Assembly (NCBI GenBank): GCA_003142355.1
Contig: PLMF01000083.1
Location: forward strand, 1-21,032
Direction: 5' to 3'
Length of the DNA stretch: 21,032 bases
Source: Bryobacterales bacterium
Lineage (GTDB): Bacteria; Acidobacteriota; Terriglobia; Bryobacterales; Bryobacteraceae
A program made the position numbers and the translations under genes. The notes beneath the pieces are model-generated. The model saw nothing but the letters and a program-made list of their open reading frames with translations. It was not told the origin of the DNA and ran no database searches. Positions 6,782 through 15,836 of this stretch are shown here, piece after piece (positions within the stretch are counted from its first letter, which is position 1; every line of letters begins with the position of its first letter).

Positions 6782-7661
6782 ACGTTTCCTTTCCAGGTGC
6801 CCGGTACAGCATTGCGCTCCCGACCGCGCGGCGCACAAATCGATCGTCGAGATTGAGGGTGGTTTCACTTCCGCCCAACAACAAATGGCCCCCCGGCGCC
6901 AGACACTCCAGGATTCGGGCAAGGACGCTTCGCTTGGTTTCCACGTCGAAGTAGATCAGAACATTGCGGCAGAACACCAGGTCAAACGGCCCTCTGGCGG
7001 ATGTGGTCCGGCGCAGATCGTCCTGCTCGAAGCGCACCAGGCGCCGGACCTCGTCCTTCAACTGCCACTCCAGGCCCTCACGCTTGAAATACTTCACCAG
7101 TAACGGAGCCGGCAGACCCCGGTTCACTTCAATCTGCAAGTACCGTCCCGCCCGGGCCCGTTGCAGCACCATGGTCGATAGGTCGGTTCCTACAATCGAA
7201 ATATCCCAGTTGCCGAGCCCCATCTCCAGCAGTAGCATTGCCAGGCTGTAGGCTTCCTGACCGGTTGATGCCGCCGCCGACCAAACGTTGATTTTCCGCA
7301 TGACCTGACGCTGCTGCATCAGTTCCGGCAGCACAGTCGACCTCAATGCGTCGTATTGCGTCGCTTCCCGGAAGAAGAACGTTTCATTGGTGGTCATTGC
7401 CTCGACCACCTGCTGCCGCACCGACGCGTCTGAGGTCGTCTGCAGCAGGACACAGAGGTCGTTCAGCGAATAGAGGCGCAGTTTCAGTGCGATGGGCAGC
7501 AGACGGGCTTCCACCAGATACCGTTTGTCGTTGTCCAGCACGATGCCGGACTCGCGGCTGATGAAGTTCTGAAGGAAATGGTAGCTCTGCGGACTGATTT
7601 CCGCGGAAGGCAGCGTTGTCCGGTTCTGCGGCCGGATTCTCGACATTTGGGAATCGACCAT
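6771..7661 (-). CDS. cheR: Chemotaxis protein methyltransferase CheR
   Basis: A 296-residue SAM-dependent methyltransferase that methylates glutamates on chemoreceptors. After a helical N-terminal domain come TNETFFFRE, the SAM-binding motif VWSAAASTGQEAYS, a GTDLS acidic-loop stretch, and the FCRNVLIYFD motif near residue 235, all diagnostic for CheR. The ATG at 7661 follows the cheB stop after one base, implying coupled translation. Length is normal and there are no TPR repeats. The partner receptor in the window is the soluble MCP at 10405-12588. Confidence 0.95.
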   Translation of the reverse strand: MVDSQMSRIRPQNRTTLPSAEISPQSYHFLQNFISRESGIVLDNDKRYLVEARLLPIALKLRLYSLNDLCVLLQTTSDASVRQQVVEAMTTNETFFFREATQYDALRSTVLPELMQQRQVMRKINVWSAAASTGQEAYSLAMLLLEMGLGNWDISIVGTDLSTMVLQRARAGRYLQIEVNRGLPAPLLVKYFKREGLEWQLKDEVRRLVRFEQDDLRRTTSARGPFDLVFCRNVLIYFDVETKRSVLARILECLAPGGHLLLGGSETTLNLDDRFVRRAVGSAMLYRAPGKETYGL

Positions 7662-7662
7662 A

Positions 7663-8757
7663 TTAGATCCGCTTCAGTACTTCGGGTACGACGTTCTCCA
7701 GAGGGACCACGGAATCCGCCAGGCCGGCGGCCACCACCGTGCCAGGCATGCCCCATACCACGCTGGAGGCCTCATCCTGCGCGATCACGAACCCCCCGGC
7801 GGCCTTCAGGACCTGAGTTCCGCGCAGACCGTCCTGCCCCATGCCCGTGAGAATGGCGCCGATCGCCGCGGGTCCGAAGGTCTCCCCGACCGACCGGAAC
7901 AACACATCCACCGAGGGCCGGCAGGAGTTTTCCGGGGGCGATTGGTCCAGGCAGATCACCAGATCCCTGCCGGTGTTGCGCAGCCGCATGTGGAAATCGC
8001 CCGGAGCAATCAGAACCTTCCCGGCAGTCACGGCGCTTCCTTCCGCGGCTTCCTCCACCTTCAAAGACGTGGACGCCTGCAGCCGTTCCGCCAGCAGCCT
8101 CGTGAACAGTGGAGGCATGTGCTGCACAATCAGAATCGGAATAGGGAAGTCCGGCGGCACCTGCGGAATGATCGCGCCTAGAGCCGTCGGTCCTCCTGTC
8201 GAAACGCCGATGGCAAGCACTTTCGACCGGCCTCCCATTGGCCGTTGGAAGCCCTGCTTGGGCGAACCTGACGCGGCCGGATGGCCTTGTGGCGCCGCGG
8301 GCGATTGCTGGGACAGCACAAAGAACTGCTTGATCTTGGGGATGAGTTCCTCCCGGAGGCTGCTCAACGAGCGCTCCAGCGATCCGCCGTTGGCCGCCTT
8401 GGTGACGTAGTCGTCGGCACCCAGCGCCAGAGCGTCCAGCGTCGCGGCAGCACCCCTCTCCGTCAGAGTACTGAACATCACGACGCGAGGCCGGACGTTC
8501 TCCGAGCGCAGCCTCCGGAGCATTTCGAGCCCATCCATCTCGGGCATCTCGACGTCGAGGGTTACGACGTCGGGGTTGGTTTGCGCAATCCTGGCGAGGG
8601 CCAGTGCGCCGTTCGATACCGCCCCGACGACTTCCAGAGCCGGATCCTCCGACAGCGCCTGCGCCACCAGCCGCCGGATGACCACCGAGTCGTCCACAAT
8701 GAGGACGCGGATTCGATTACCGGGCGAAATCGTCTTTTTGTAGATGAGTCGGGACAT
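7663..8757 (-). CDS. cheB: Chemotaxis response regulator protein-glutamate methylesterase CheB
   Basis: A 364-residue two-domain protein. The receiver domain (about 15-135) has D22/D23, the phosphoacceptor D68 in LDVEMPEMDG and K120. The C-terminal methylesterase domain has the catalytic triad S186 in GVSTGGP, H213 in VQHMP and D309 in GMGQDG. It removes methyl groups from receptors, and may deamidate glutamines, after phosphorylation by CheA. The linker is rich in Pro, Gly and Gln. The ATG at 8757 lies 9 bases after the cheY2 stop with AGG six bases upstream. All key residues are intact, so it should be active. Confidence 0.95.
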   Translation of the reverse strand: MSRLIYKKTISPGNRIRVLIVDDSVVIRRLVAQALSEDPALEVVGAVSNGALALARIAQTNPDVVTLDVEMPEMDGLEMLRRLRSENVRPRVVMFSTLTERGAAATLDALALGADDYVTKAANGGSLERSLSSLREELIPKIKQFFVLSQQSPAAPQGHPAASGSPKQGFQRPMGGRSKVLAIGVSTGGPTALGAIIPQVPPDFPIPILIVQHMPPLFTRLLAERLQASTSLKVEEAAEGSAVTAGKVLIAPGDFHMRLRNTGRDLVICLDQSPPENSCRPSVDVLFRSVGETFGPAAIGAILTGMGQDGLRGTQVLKAAGGFVIAQDEASSVVWGMPGTVVAAGLADSVVPLENVVPEVLKRI

Positions 8758-8766
8758 GGTCGCCTG

Positions 8767-9135
8767 CTAAAGCGCACCCAACAGCCGGAGCTTGTCCGAA
8801 ATGACTTCCGCGGTGAAGGGCTTCATCACGTACTCATTCGCTCCCGCGTCCAGCGCCATCACCATCCGTTCCATTTCCGTCTCGGTGGTGACCATCATGA
8901 CTTTGACCGCGGCCTTACTTGGATCCGAACGCAGGCAGCGCACGAATCCAAGTCCGTCCAGGTTCGGCATATTCCAGTCGACCAGAATGAGTGAGACCGC
9001 CTCTCCTCCGGCCAGCTTGGTAAGGGCTTCCCGCCCATCCGCCGCTTCGCAGACTTCGTATCCGACTTCCCGGAGGATGCGAGACAGGATCATGCGAACC
9101 GCCCGGGAGTCATCGACCACCATGGCTTTGGACAT
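8767..9135 (-). CDS. cheY: CheY-like single-domain response regulator (copy 2)
   Basis: A 122-residue stand-alone receiver domain. It has D8/D9 (VVDDS), the phosphoacceptor D53 in LVDWNMPNLDG, a Thr in the MVTTE switch strand and K105 in VMKPF, so phosphorylation should be normal. It has no output domain and is expected to bind FliM or act as a phosphate sink. The start at 9135 has GGAG seven bases upstream. It stands directly upstream of cheB, after the porin. Two CheY proteins are encoded in this unit; which one drives the motor cannot be told from sequence. Confidence 0.92.
   Translation of the reverse strand: MSKAMVVDDSRAVRMILSRILREVGYEVCEAADGREALTKLAGGEAVSLILVDWNMPNLDGLGFVRCLRSDPSKAAVKVMMVTTETEMERMVMALDAGANEYVMKPFTAEVISDKLRLLGAL
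8890..8912 (+). repeat. 23-nt exact direct repeat, copy 2 (inside cheY2)
   Basis: Identical to bases 1-23. Here it lies antisense to the cheY2 codons for the conserved strand AVKVMMV. Confidence 0.9.
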
Positions 9136-9155
9136 GGCTAAGCTCCGCTCACCGG

Positions 9156-9172
9156 CGCCCCGCCAGGGGGCG
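9156..9172. other. GC-rich hairpin between porin and cheY2
   Basis: CGCCCC (9156-9161), loop GCCAG and GGGGCG (9167-9172) form a 6-bp all-GC stem in the 108-base gap after the porin stop. No T-tract follows, so it is not a clear terminator; it could weaken read-through or stabilise an mRNA end. Confidence 0.3.
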
Positions 9173-9243
9173 GCGGATTATCATTCGAATTCATTCGCAT
9201 TATGGTTCTCCCGTTCACATAAGTGCCCGCCGGTTGTTCACGG

Positions 9244-10356
9244 TCAGTAGTAAGCCAGTTGAAGCTGCATGGTCACTTCGTTGGTGGCTTTCAGCGGAGA
9301 CCCGTTCTGTGGCATCGCGCGCAGATATTGGAGGGTCCACTTCAGGTTCTGGCCGCGGATGTAGTAGTTGGCGCCGAAACCAGCCCGGTGGATGTCCTTC
9401 CCTGTGTCCGCCAGGTTGACGAAGTTCTGCGCGTCGTATTTGACGAACGGCTGGATCTTGGCCCGGTGAGAATAGTAGGCCCCCTCCAGAAGACAGTCAT
9501 TCTGGTCCGCGATGGTGAGGAACTTGGTCCCGCCATTGTAATGGATGTATTGGAACTGCGCAGCCACTTCATCCCCCTGGTGAACAGGGAGGGCTGCCGC
9601 CATATTGGCCGAGAGCCCGCGGTACGTTCCCTGCGTGTCGAATCCGCCGTCTACCGCCAGGATCTTCTGCTTGCCCAGCGCCGTGCCGGCGAACAGGTAG
9701 CTTTTTTCCCGGGCGAAGAAATCGTATTGCAGGTAACCCGCCGTACGCGGGGAGTTGTGTCCGTTGGCATCGCGTTCGCCGCTGAATTCTCCGATCCGGT
9801 ATAGCAGATGGTCTTTGAAGAAGAATCCCTTCGCTTCAAGGCCCACGTCGCGCAAGGCGGAGCTCTGCGTGACGGAATTGGTCACTGTGGAAATCGGACT
9901 GAGGTCCAGCGTCATGTAGCTCAAGGTGGATTGCAGCCCGTTACGCGAAAACGGAACAATCATCAGGCCGCCTACTACTTGAAATACCTTGCTGGGCCTC
10001 CATTCCATGAGCGCGTCCTGAATGACGAACCCGGAAGCCAGGCTTTTGGGCACGATACCCAGCTTGGGGTCGTCTGTTTCGAAGAAGAAGCTGATGTTTT
10101 CCCCAATGTCGCCGCCGAAAATCAGGCGCGCGCGCCTCAGGTAGAAATTCTGCTGGTAGGCCTGGCTGCCGCTCGAATCCTGGGTCCAGTCGGCCCAAAG
10201 TTGGCCCTGGACCCCGAATTTGAAGGCCACATCCTCGTTCTTCAAGACAAGTTGTCCTTGAGCCGGCGCGGAGAGGAGCGTCAGGATGGCGGCGCCGGTG
10301 ACACATAACAGCACGCTTTGCAGAGAAGCGTGGACTCGTTTCATGTATGCTCGCAT
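9244..10356 (-). CDS. Outer-membrane porin, phosphate-selective porin (OprO/OprP) family
   Basis: A 370-residue beta-barrel protein. The start at ATG 10356 is chosen because AGGA lies about six bases upstream and the N terminus is then a signal peptide: MRAYMKR, a hydrophobic stretch, and SAPAQG before QLV. The mature part has alternating strands such as FKFGVQGQLWADW, YLRRARLIFGG, and ends in QLAYY, the aromatic C terminus expected for insertion by the BAM machinery. FKFGVQGQL-RRARL is typical of the OprO/OprP family (PF07396), whose members are often annotated as phosphate-selective although the substrate is rarely tested. It lies between mcp and cheY2 with a 48-base upstream gap, apparently in the chemotaxis transcription unit, which is an odd place. 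The substrate is unknown. Confidence 0.82.
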   Translation of the reverse strand: MRAYMKRVHASLQSVLLCVTGAAILTLLSAPAQGQLVLKNEDVAFKFGVQGQLWADWTQDSSGSQAYQQNFYLRRARLIFGGDIGENISFFFETDDPKLGIVPKSLASGFVIQDALMEWRPSKVFQVVGGLMIVPFSRNGLQSTLSYMTLDLSPISTVTNSVTQSSALRDVGLEAKGFFFKDHLLYRIGEFSGERDANGHNSPRTAGYLQYDFFAREKSYLFAGTALGKQKILAVDGGFDTQGTYRGLSANMAAALPVHQGDEVAAQFQYIHYNGGTKFLTIADQNDCLLEGAYYSHRAKIQPFVKYDAQNFVNLADTGKDIHRAGFGANYYIRGQNLKWTLQYLRAMPQNGSPLKATNEVTMQLQLAYY

Positions 10357-10404
10357 GCGATTCCTGCTTTCGCTGGCCGCGGGGCGGTCTGTGCTCAAAC
10401 CGCG

Positions 10405-12588
10405 CTACAGCTTGAACTTCCCAACGATCGCTTGCAGTTGCGACGCCATGGCGGCTAGGGAAGACGAGGCCTTCTGAGAATCGCTGGCTCCCTGCGTCGT
10501 GTTCTGCGCCGCTTGCGCCACACCGCTGATGTTCTTGGCGATGTCGCTGGTTCCGCGCGCCGCCTCGGCAACGTTTCGCCCGATTTCGTTGGTGGTCACC
10601 GTCTGTTCCTCCACCGCCGATGCGATGGTGTTGGAAATGTCGTTGACCTGGTTGATCACGGTGCCGATCTCGGCGATAGCCTGCACGGCGCCCTTGGTGT
10701 CGGATTGGATCGCCTCGATCTTCTGCCCGATGTCTTCGGTGGCTTTGGCGGTTTCCTTGGCCAGTTCCTTCACCTCGTTCGCTACCACCGCGAATCCCTT
10801 GCCGGCCTCTCCGGCGCGGGCCGCTTCGATGGTCGCGTTCAACGCCAGAAGGTTAGTCTGCTGCGCGATGGACGTGATGACCTTGATCACCTTTCCGATT
10901 TCCAGGCTGGATTCGCCCAGTTTGCCGATGGTGTGGTTGGTCGCGTCCGCTGCCCGGACGGCGTTCTTGGCGATCTTGGCCGCTTCGTTGGCGCTCTTGG
11001 CGATCTCCCGGATGGAGGTCTGCATCTGCTCCGCCCCCGTCGCCACTACCGACACGTTCTTCGACACTTGCTCGGCCGCGGCCGACACCACGTTGGCCTG
11101 CGTCGCGGTTTCTTCGGCGTTGCCGGCCATTTGCTGGCTGGTAGCCGTGAGTTCCTCGGAGGCGGAGGCCAGCACCGAAGCGCTCTGCGTGATCTGTTGC
11201 ATGCTGCTGCGCAGGTCGGCAGCCATGCGATTGATGTTGTCCTTCATGGCGGCATGGTCGCCGCGGTACTTCCCTTCCACACGAGCCGTGAGGTCCTGCC
11301 CGGCGATCCTCTCGATGGCCGCGGCCGATTCCCGAATCGGCGCCAGTGTCGTATCCAGAGTCGCGTTCACACCCTCGATTACCTTGCGATAGTCGCCTTG
11401 GTGTTTGCTGGCGTCCGCGCGGGTAGTCAGATCTCCCTCGACCGCGGCTTTCGCAAGCATCGTGGCATCTGCCACCAGAGCGTTCAGATTCTCCATCAAG
11501 GCGATCAGAGAGGGCACCACGATGTCATTCTCCGAACGGCGGCCGATCTTCTTGTAGTCCGGCAACTCGCTCAGATCGCCCTTGGAGACCTGGTTAATGC
11601 TGGTGGCAACGTGGATGACTCTCAGGTGGACCGTGTTCACGGCCTGCGCCACCTCTCCGAAGATTCCCGGTGCGCTGCCTTCGATCTTCTGGCTGTAGTC
11701 GTTGACCGCCATCCGCTTCAGCACCGCGTCGGCTTCTTGGAGAGCTGCCAGGCCGTCGATGCAGGCATTCAGGTTGTTCTTGAGGGTGTTGAAGTCGCCG
11801 GCGTACGGTTCCGTGATTTTCTGCGGGACTTCGCCCTTGGAGATCTGGTCCACGTACCGTGCCGCAACGTGGAGCGGATCGATCACTCCGTCCAGCATCC
11901 GGTTCAAGCCGGCGATCATTTTGCCGTTGTATCCGCTGTACTTGCCAGCGTCGGGACGGAAGCTCAGTTTGCCCGCTGCCATGGCATCCACTAAGTCCTG
12001 GATATCGGTGGTGCGCATCGTGACCACGTCGGTCAGCGCATTCATGCCGGCCTTGGCTTTCTCGTAGCCATGGAATTGGTCCGTGATCTTGGCGGGGAGT
12101 ACTCCGCTCGAGAACTTCTCCATGAAATCCGACACCACCGCCCCAAAATTGTCCTCGACAACCAGTTGCACACAACCGATGACCTGGCGATTGCGCCCGT
12201 ATCGTGGCGCGGAGATCACTCGCACGGCGACCTCCTTGCCTCGCAGGACTCCGACCGTGTCGGCGGAACACACGGCGCCGGTCCGCATGCATCGGGACGC
12301 AGCGCAGGTTCCCTCGCGGCTGCCTGGGCAGTCAAACAGGTCCCAGTACTTCTTCCCGACGCTCTCTTCACGAGTGCGGCCGAAGAGTCGAGTCGCCTCA
12401 TCGTTGAGATACAGCACGGTGTGAGCCAGATCCATGACGAGTACCGGACTTGGCACAAGATCGAAGAACGAGGCGACCTCTTCTTGAGAAAGCCCCGATG
12501 GCGTCTCTTCTGGCATCTCCAGAACGCCAACCCCGCTCACGCCGTTGGGGCCGTAGGGGGTGTGCTTACCGTTGGTCTTCTTTACCAT
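10405..12588 (-). CDS. Soluble methyl-accepting chemotaxis protein with Cys-containing PAS domain and HAMP-like array
   Basis: A 727-residue receptor with no signal peptide or transmembrane segment, so it is cytoplasmic. The PAS domain (about 35-155) contains four cysteines at 87, 94, 100 and 107, around DCPGS and [10 protein letters not shown] long helical region (about 160-430) with repeated GDL/GKL-like turns looks like several HAMP units in tandem. The C-terminal signalling domain (about 430-727) has the conserved hairpin tip [21 protein letters not shown], which binds CheW and CheA. The start at ATG 12588 has AGGAG eight bases upstream; an upstream in-frame start at 12615 lacks support. 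No NWETF-type CheR tether is present at the C terminus. The ligand is unknown; cysteines suggest metal or redox sensing, which is inference. Confidence 0.9.
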   Translation of the reverse strand: MVKKTNGKHTPYGPNGVSGVGVLEMPEETPSGLSQEEVASFFDLVPSPVLVMDLAHTVLYLNDEATRLFGRTREESVGKKYWDLFDCPGSREGTCAASRCMRTGAVCSADTVGVLRGKEVAVRVISAPRYGRNRQVIGCVQLVVEDNFGAVVSDFMEKFSSGVLPAKITDQFHGYEKAKAGMNALTDVVTMRTTDIQDLVDAMAAGKLSFRPDAGKYSGYNGKMIAGLNRMLDGVIDPLHVAARYVDQISKGEVPQKITEPYAGDFNTLKNNLNACIDGLAALQEADAVLKRMAVNDYSQKIEGSAPGIFGEVAQAVNTVHLRVIHVATSINQVSKGDLSELPDYKKIGRRSENDIVVPSLIALMENLNALVADATMLAKAAVEGDLTTRADASKHQGDYRKVIEGVNATLDTTLAPIRESAAAIERIAGQDLTARVEGKYRGDHAAMKDNINRMAADLRSSMQQITQSASVLASASEELTATSQQMAGNAEETATQANVVSAAAEQVSKNVSVVATGAEQMQTSIREIAKSANEAAKIAKNAVRAADATNHTIGKLGESSLEIGKVIKVITSIAQQTNLLALNATIEAARAGEAGKGFAVVANEVKELAKETAKATEDIGQKIEAIQSDTKGAVQAIAEIGTVINQVNDISNTIASAVEEQTVTTNEIGRNVAEAARGTSDIAKNISGVAQAAQNTTQGASDSQKASSSLAAMASQLQAIVGKFKL

Positions 12589-12665
12589 ACAAGAATCTCC
12601 TAGAATGAGCCGCATTCGCGGCGCTGGTGTCTGTTTCAGTGGCCTCGCAGCCGGTTTCTATGCCG

Positions 12666-13136
12666 CTAGGACTGGTGTGCCCCGCCGGCAAATCCAATGG
12701 TCTTTTTCGTGTCGAGAATCAACAACAGGCGGTCCTTTTGCTTGTACACGCCCTGCAACAACTCCCTCGCCTCCGGGGTGACGTTGTCCGGCGCGCGCTC
12801 AAAGGTGTCCGCGTCTACTGCGATCACATCGCCGATTTCGTCTACCAGCAGGCTCACTGCTCCTTCTTCGGTACGCACTACCGTGTTCATGGGGGTCCGG
12901 CCGTCGGTCCTCGGTCTCAGTTTCAGACGGCGCCGCATATCGATGGCCGTCACGATCTGCCCGCGCAGGTTGATCAGGCCTTCAATCACCTCCGGCGCCA
13001 GCGGGACTCGAGTCATCTCCTGATACCGGAGCACCTCCTGCACCTCGAGAACATCGATGCCGAAGAACAGGCCGTCCACGAAGAATGTCGCGAACTGCCG
13101 GCTGGCTTGCGTCGCCAGATCTCGCTGGGTGGTCAT
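12666..13136 (-). CDS. cheW: Chemotaxis coupling protein CheW
   Basis: A 156-residue single CheW domain that links receptor tips to the CheA P5 domain. Characteristic segments are FATFFVDGLFFGIDVLEVQEVLR, with IEGLINLRGQIVTAIDMRRRL and VSLLVDEIGDVI following. ATG at 13136 is preferred over the GTG at 13145 because AGGAG lies eight bases before the ATG but abuts the GTG. The gene begins five bases after the cheA stop, with its ribosome site inside the last cheA codons. There is no extra domain. It sits between cheA and mcp, as expected for a dedicated signalling array. Confidence 0.94.
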   Translation of the reverse strand: MTTQRDLATQASRQFATFFVDGLFFGIDVLEVQEVLRYQEMTRVPLAPEVIEGLINLRGQIVTAIDMRRRLKLRPRTDGRTPMNTVVRTEEGAVSLLVDEIGDVIAVDADTFERAPDNVTPEARELLQGVYKQKDRLLLILDTKKTIGFAGGAHQS

Positions 13137-13141
13137 TTGCT

Positions 13142-15784
13142 TCACTCCTTTTGCCCGGCCAGTGCCGGCTCCATGTCGCCTTCACCGGCCCGAGCGGACA
13201 ACCTGGCCAGCGACCGCAGCACCGCGCCACGGTCGGATTTCACCTGGAAGTCCTCGAACTCCACCGGATATTTCCCGTGGGGCGCCTGCTCGTCCCCAGG
13301 ATTGGCCAGCGCCAGGGCCGGGATGCCCACCAGGGTCGGGACTTTCCGCATCTGCCGCAAAAAGTCGAAACCCCCTTCCGCCGGCAGGTCCAGCGACGCA
13401 GCCACTACATCGACCGCCCGCCGTTCCAGTTCATGCAGCGCTTGCTTGGTATCGGCAGCCTCTATCACGCGATAGCCCGCCATTTCCAGCGAACTGCGCA
13501 CCAGACCACGTGTGAAAGAGGAGGGCTCCGCCAGCATCACGGTTGTCTTCTCCGAAGATTCGATCTCCGGCTTGCCGAACCATTGGTCGTCAGCCGCTTC
13601 GATAATCGCCTGCAGGTCCAGTATGTCGGTCACTTTTCCGCCGATCACGGCTGAGCCAAGCATCCCCTTACGCTGAGAGGATTGACGCACGGAAACGGTC
13701 TCCTGAACGATGTCCAGAATCTGATCGACCAGAATCCCGATGCTGCGCTCGCCGTTGCCAAAGACGACGACTTGCACCTGGTCTGGGAATTCGTCGGCCT
13801 CGTCCGCAGCCCCTTCGAGGATCGACGTCAGGGAAACCAGCGACAGAATCTTTCCGCGGTACTGCACCACTCGCCGTCCACCGGCATGTTCGATCTTGGA
13901 TTTTGCGAACTCCTCCAGCCGCGCCACCAGGGCCAAGGGGACGCACAGTCTTTCAAACCGGCCGGCCCGGAACAGCAGGAAAGTCTGGCGGTCCCTGTCC
14001 GAGCGGTCCCCCTGCTGGGCATCGACTTTGGTTTGTTCGTGCGACTCCTGCACCACACCGGATAGCTGGCCGATCCCCAGGACGTCCAGGATGAGCGCCA
14101 CGCGCCCGTCGCCCATGATGGTGGCGCCGGCATAGCAGCTCAGACCTTTGAGTTGCTTGCCGAGGGGCTTGACTACAATTTCCTGGGTGTCCTGAATGTC
14201 GTCCACCACCAGCCCGAATTGCCGGTCCCCCGCCTGCAAGACGACGATATTGACGGCATCGGAATTCTGAGTCGCCGGGTGTGCCAGCACCTGACTCAGA
14301 TAGGTAATGGGAAGCAGGCGGTCGCGGTGCCGGTAAACTGGCGTGCCGTGAATCCACTCGATGGGACTCTTGTCGGAGTTCTCTTCCAGGCGGATGAGCT
14401 CCAGCAGGCTCACCTGCGGAATCACAAACCGCGCGCCACCGCTCTTCACGACCAGCCCCGGGATGATGGCCAGAGTCAGAGGGATCTTGAGCTTGACCGT
14501 GGTGCCTTCGCCGGCGCGGCTGACCAAGTCGGCCGCCCCGCCGATCTTTTCGATGTTGGTCTTGACCACGTCCATCCCTACGCCGCGCCCGCTGACACTG
14601 GTGACTTTCTGCGCCGTCGAAAAGCCCGGGAGGAAAATCAGGCCGAGGACCTCCCGTTCGGTCATCCGCTCAATCTGGTCCGGCCGCACCAGTCCCTTCT
14701 CGATCGCCGTTGTCTTGACCCGCTGCAGATCCACGCCGGCGCCGTCGTCGGTGATCTCGATATTGACCTGACCGCCTTCGTGGAAGGCCCGAAGCGTCAA
14801 TGTGCCGGTGGCTGGTTTTCCTTTCCGCAGGCGAACCTCGGGCTTCTCGATCCCGTGGTCGCAACAGTTGCGCACCACATGCGTGAGAGGATCCTTGATG
14901 GCCTCGATTATGGTCTTGTCCAACTCCGTGTCGGCCCCGTCCATCTCCAACTGAATCTGCTTTCCAGACCCGGTGGCCAAGTCTCGAACCAGTCGCGGAA
15001 TCTTGTTCCAAACCACGCCGATGGGCTGCATGCGGGTTTTCATGACGCCTTCCTGCAGTTCGGTCGTGATCAGGTTCAGGCGTTGGGACGTGGTGTTCAG
15101 CGTGGTGTCTTCCTGGCGGGCATTAAACTGTAGAATCTGATTCCGCGTCAGAACCAGCTCGCCCACGAGGTTCATCAATTTGTCCAACAGGCCGACATCC
15201 ACGCGAATGGTCGAATCGGCCACCGTCGAGGCCTTTTGAGAACTCATGTTCTCGGCCTCGGCCGGCGCCCCGGCGTTTTCGGTCTCCCGCACCCGCTCCG
15301 CAAGATCCGGGCTGGATTCAACCTGCGCCGCGGCAGCCGTCGGGAGGGTTGGCGCTGTGTCGGCAGGCGGCATTGCCGGTGGCGCAGCCTGTGCGGGGGC
15401 CTTGGTTCCACATGCGGCTTGCAGGCGTTTGACCAACTCATCGTGGTTCTCGTCGCCCTCCGCGCCAGTAGCCTCAATCGACAAGAGTATCCGCTTGGTG
15501 GCATCCACAACCTGGAGAACCAGGGTGACCAGCTCCGGCGTAAGATCCAGGTTGCCGTCGCGCAGCCGGCTGAGCAGGCTTTCCCCTAAATGAGCGATAG
15601 CCTCCAACTTGCCGAAGCCCAGAAAGCCGCACGTGCCTTTGATGGTGTGAATGGTGCGGAAAATGCTCGCCAGCAACCCGGTATCCTTGGGCCGCTGTTC
15701 CAGCTCGACCATCTCCTGGTCCAGACGGGCCAGGTTCTCATTGCTCTCAATCAGAAATTCGTTGATGACCTCCTGGTCGTCCAT
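13142..15784 (-). CDS. cheA: Hybrid chemotaxis histidine kinase CheA with two CheW-like domains and a degenerate receiver
   Basis: An 880-residue CheA. Domains in order: HPt/P1 (1-105) with phosphorylated H46 in TIHTIKG; a Pro/Ala-rich linker (127-185) with no evident P2 domain; dimerisation P3 (about 190-260); ATPase P4 (about 260-440) with N306 in HVVRNCCDHG, DDGAG and GRGVGMDVV; a first CheW-like P5 (440-575); a second CheW-like domain (598-735); and a receiver-like domain (746-865). In this receiver the phosphoacceptor position is Ser797 (AASLDLP), the acidic pair is E753-P754 and the switch Thr is Ala, while K849 remains. It should therefore not be phosphorylated. The ATG at 15784 has GAGG five bases upstream. 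Kinase motifs are intact, so it should phosphorylate CheY and CheB. Confidence 0.95.
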   Translation of the reverse strand: MDDQEVINEFLIESNENLARLDQEMVELEQRPKDTGLLASIFRTIHTIKGTCGFLGFGKLEAIAHLGESLLSRLRDGNLDLTPELVTLVLQVVDATKRILLSIEATGAEGDENHDELVKRLQAACGTKAPAQAAPPAMPPADTAPTLPTAAAAQVESSPDLAERVRETENAGAPAEAENMSSQKASTVADSTIRVDVGLLDKLMNLVGELVLTRNQILQFNARQEDTTLNTTSQRLNLITTELQEGVMKTRMQPIGVVWNKIPRLVRDLATGSGKQIQLEMDGADTELDKTIIEAIKDPLTHVVRNCCDHGIEKPEVRLRKGKPATGTLTLRAFHEGGQVNIEITDDGAGVDLQRVKTTAIEKGLVRPDQIERMTEREVLGLIFLPGFSTAQKVTSVSGRGVGMDVVKTNIEKIGGAADLVSRAGEGTTVKLKIPLTLAIIPGLVVKSGGARFVIPQVSLLELIRLEENSDKSPIEWIHGTPVYRHRDRLLPITYLSQVLAHPATQNSDAVNIVVLQAGDRQFGLVVDDIQDTQEIVVKPLGKQLKGLSCYAGATIMGDGRVALILDVLGIGQLSGVVQESHEQTKVDAQQGDRSDRDRQTFLLFRAGRFERLCVPLALVARLEEFAKSKIEHAGGRRVVQYRGKILSLVSLTSILEGAADEADEFPDQVQVVVFGNGERSIGILVDQILDIVQETVSVRQSSQRKGMLGSAVIGGKVTDILDLQAIIEAADDQWFGKPEIESSEKTTVMLAEPSSFTRGLVRSSLEMAGYRVIEAADTKQALHELERRAVDVVAASLDLPAEGGFDFLRQMRKVPTLVGIPALALANPGDEQAPHGKYPVEFEDFQVKSDRGAVLRSLARLSARAGEGDMEPALAGQKE

Positions 15785-15836
15785 GGCTACCTCACCTTTC
15801 GTCCACCGTCACAAATTCCGCATATCCCCTTGGGAG

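Noticed and set aside
10513..11994. Long plus-strand open frame (493 codons) opposite the MCP
   Set aside because: The translation is rich in His, Arg, Gly and Leu in repeats that mirror the helical MCP codons. It is a shadow frame.
12589..12665. Sigma54 promoter before the MCP (GGCATAGAAACCGGC on the minus strand)
   Set aside because: The GG to GC distance is one base too long, which sigma54 does not tolerate well. The gene is probably transcribed from upstream.
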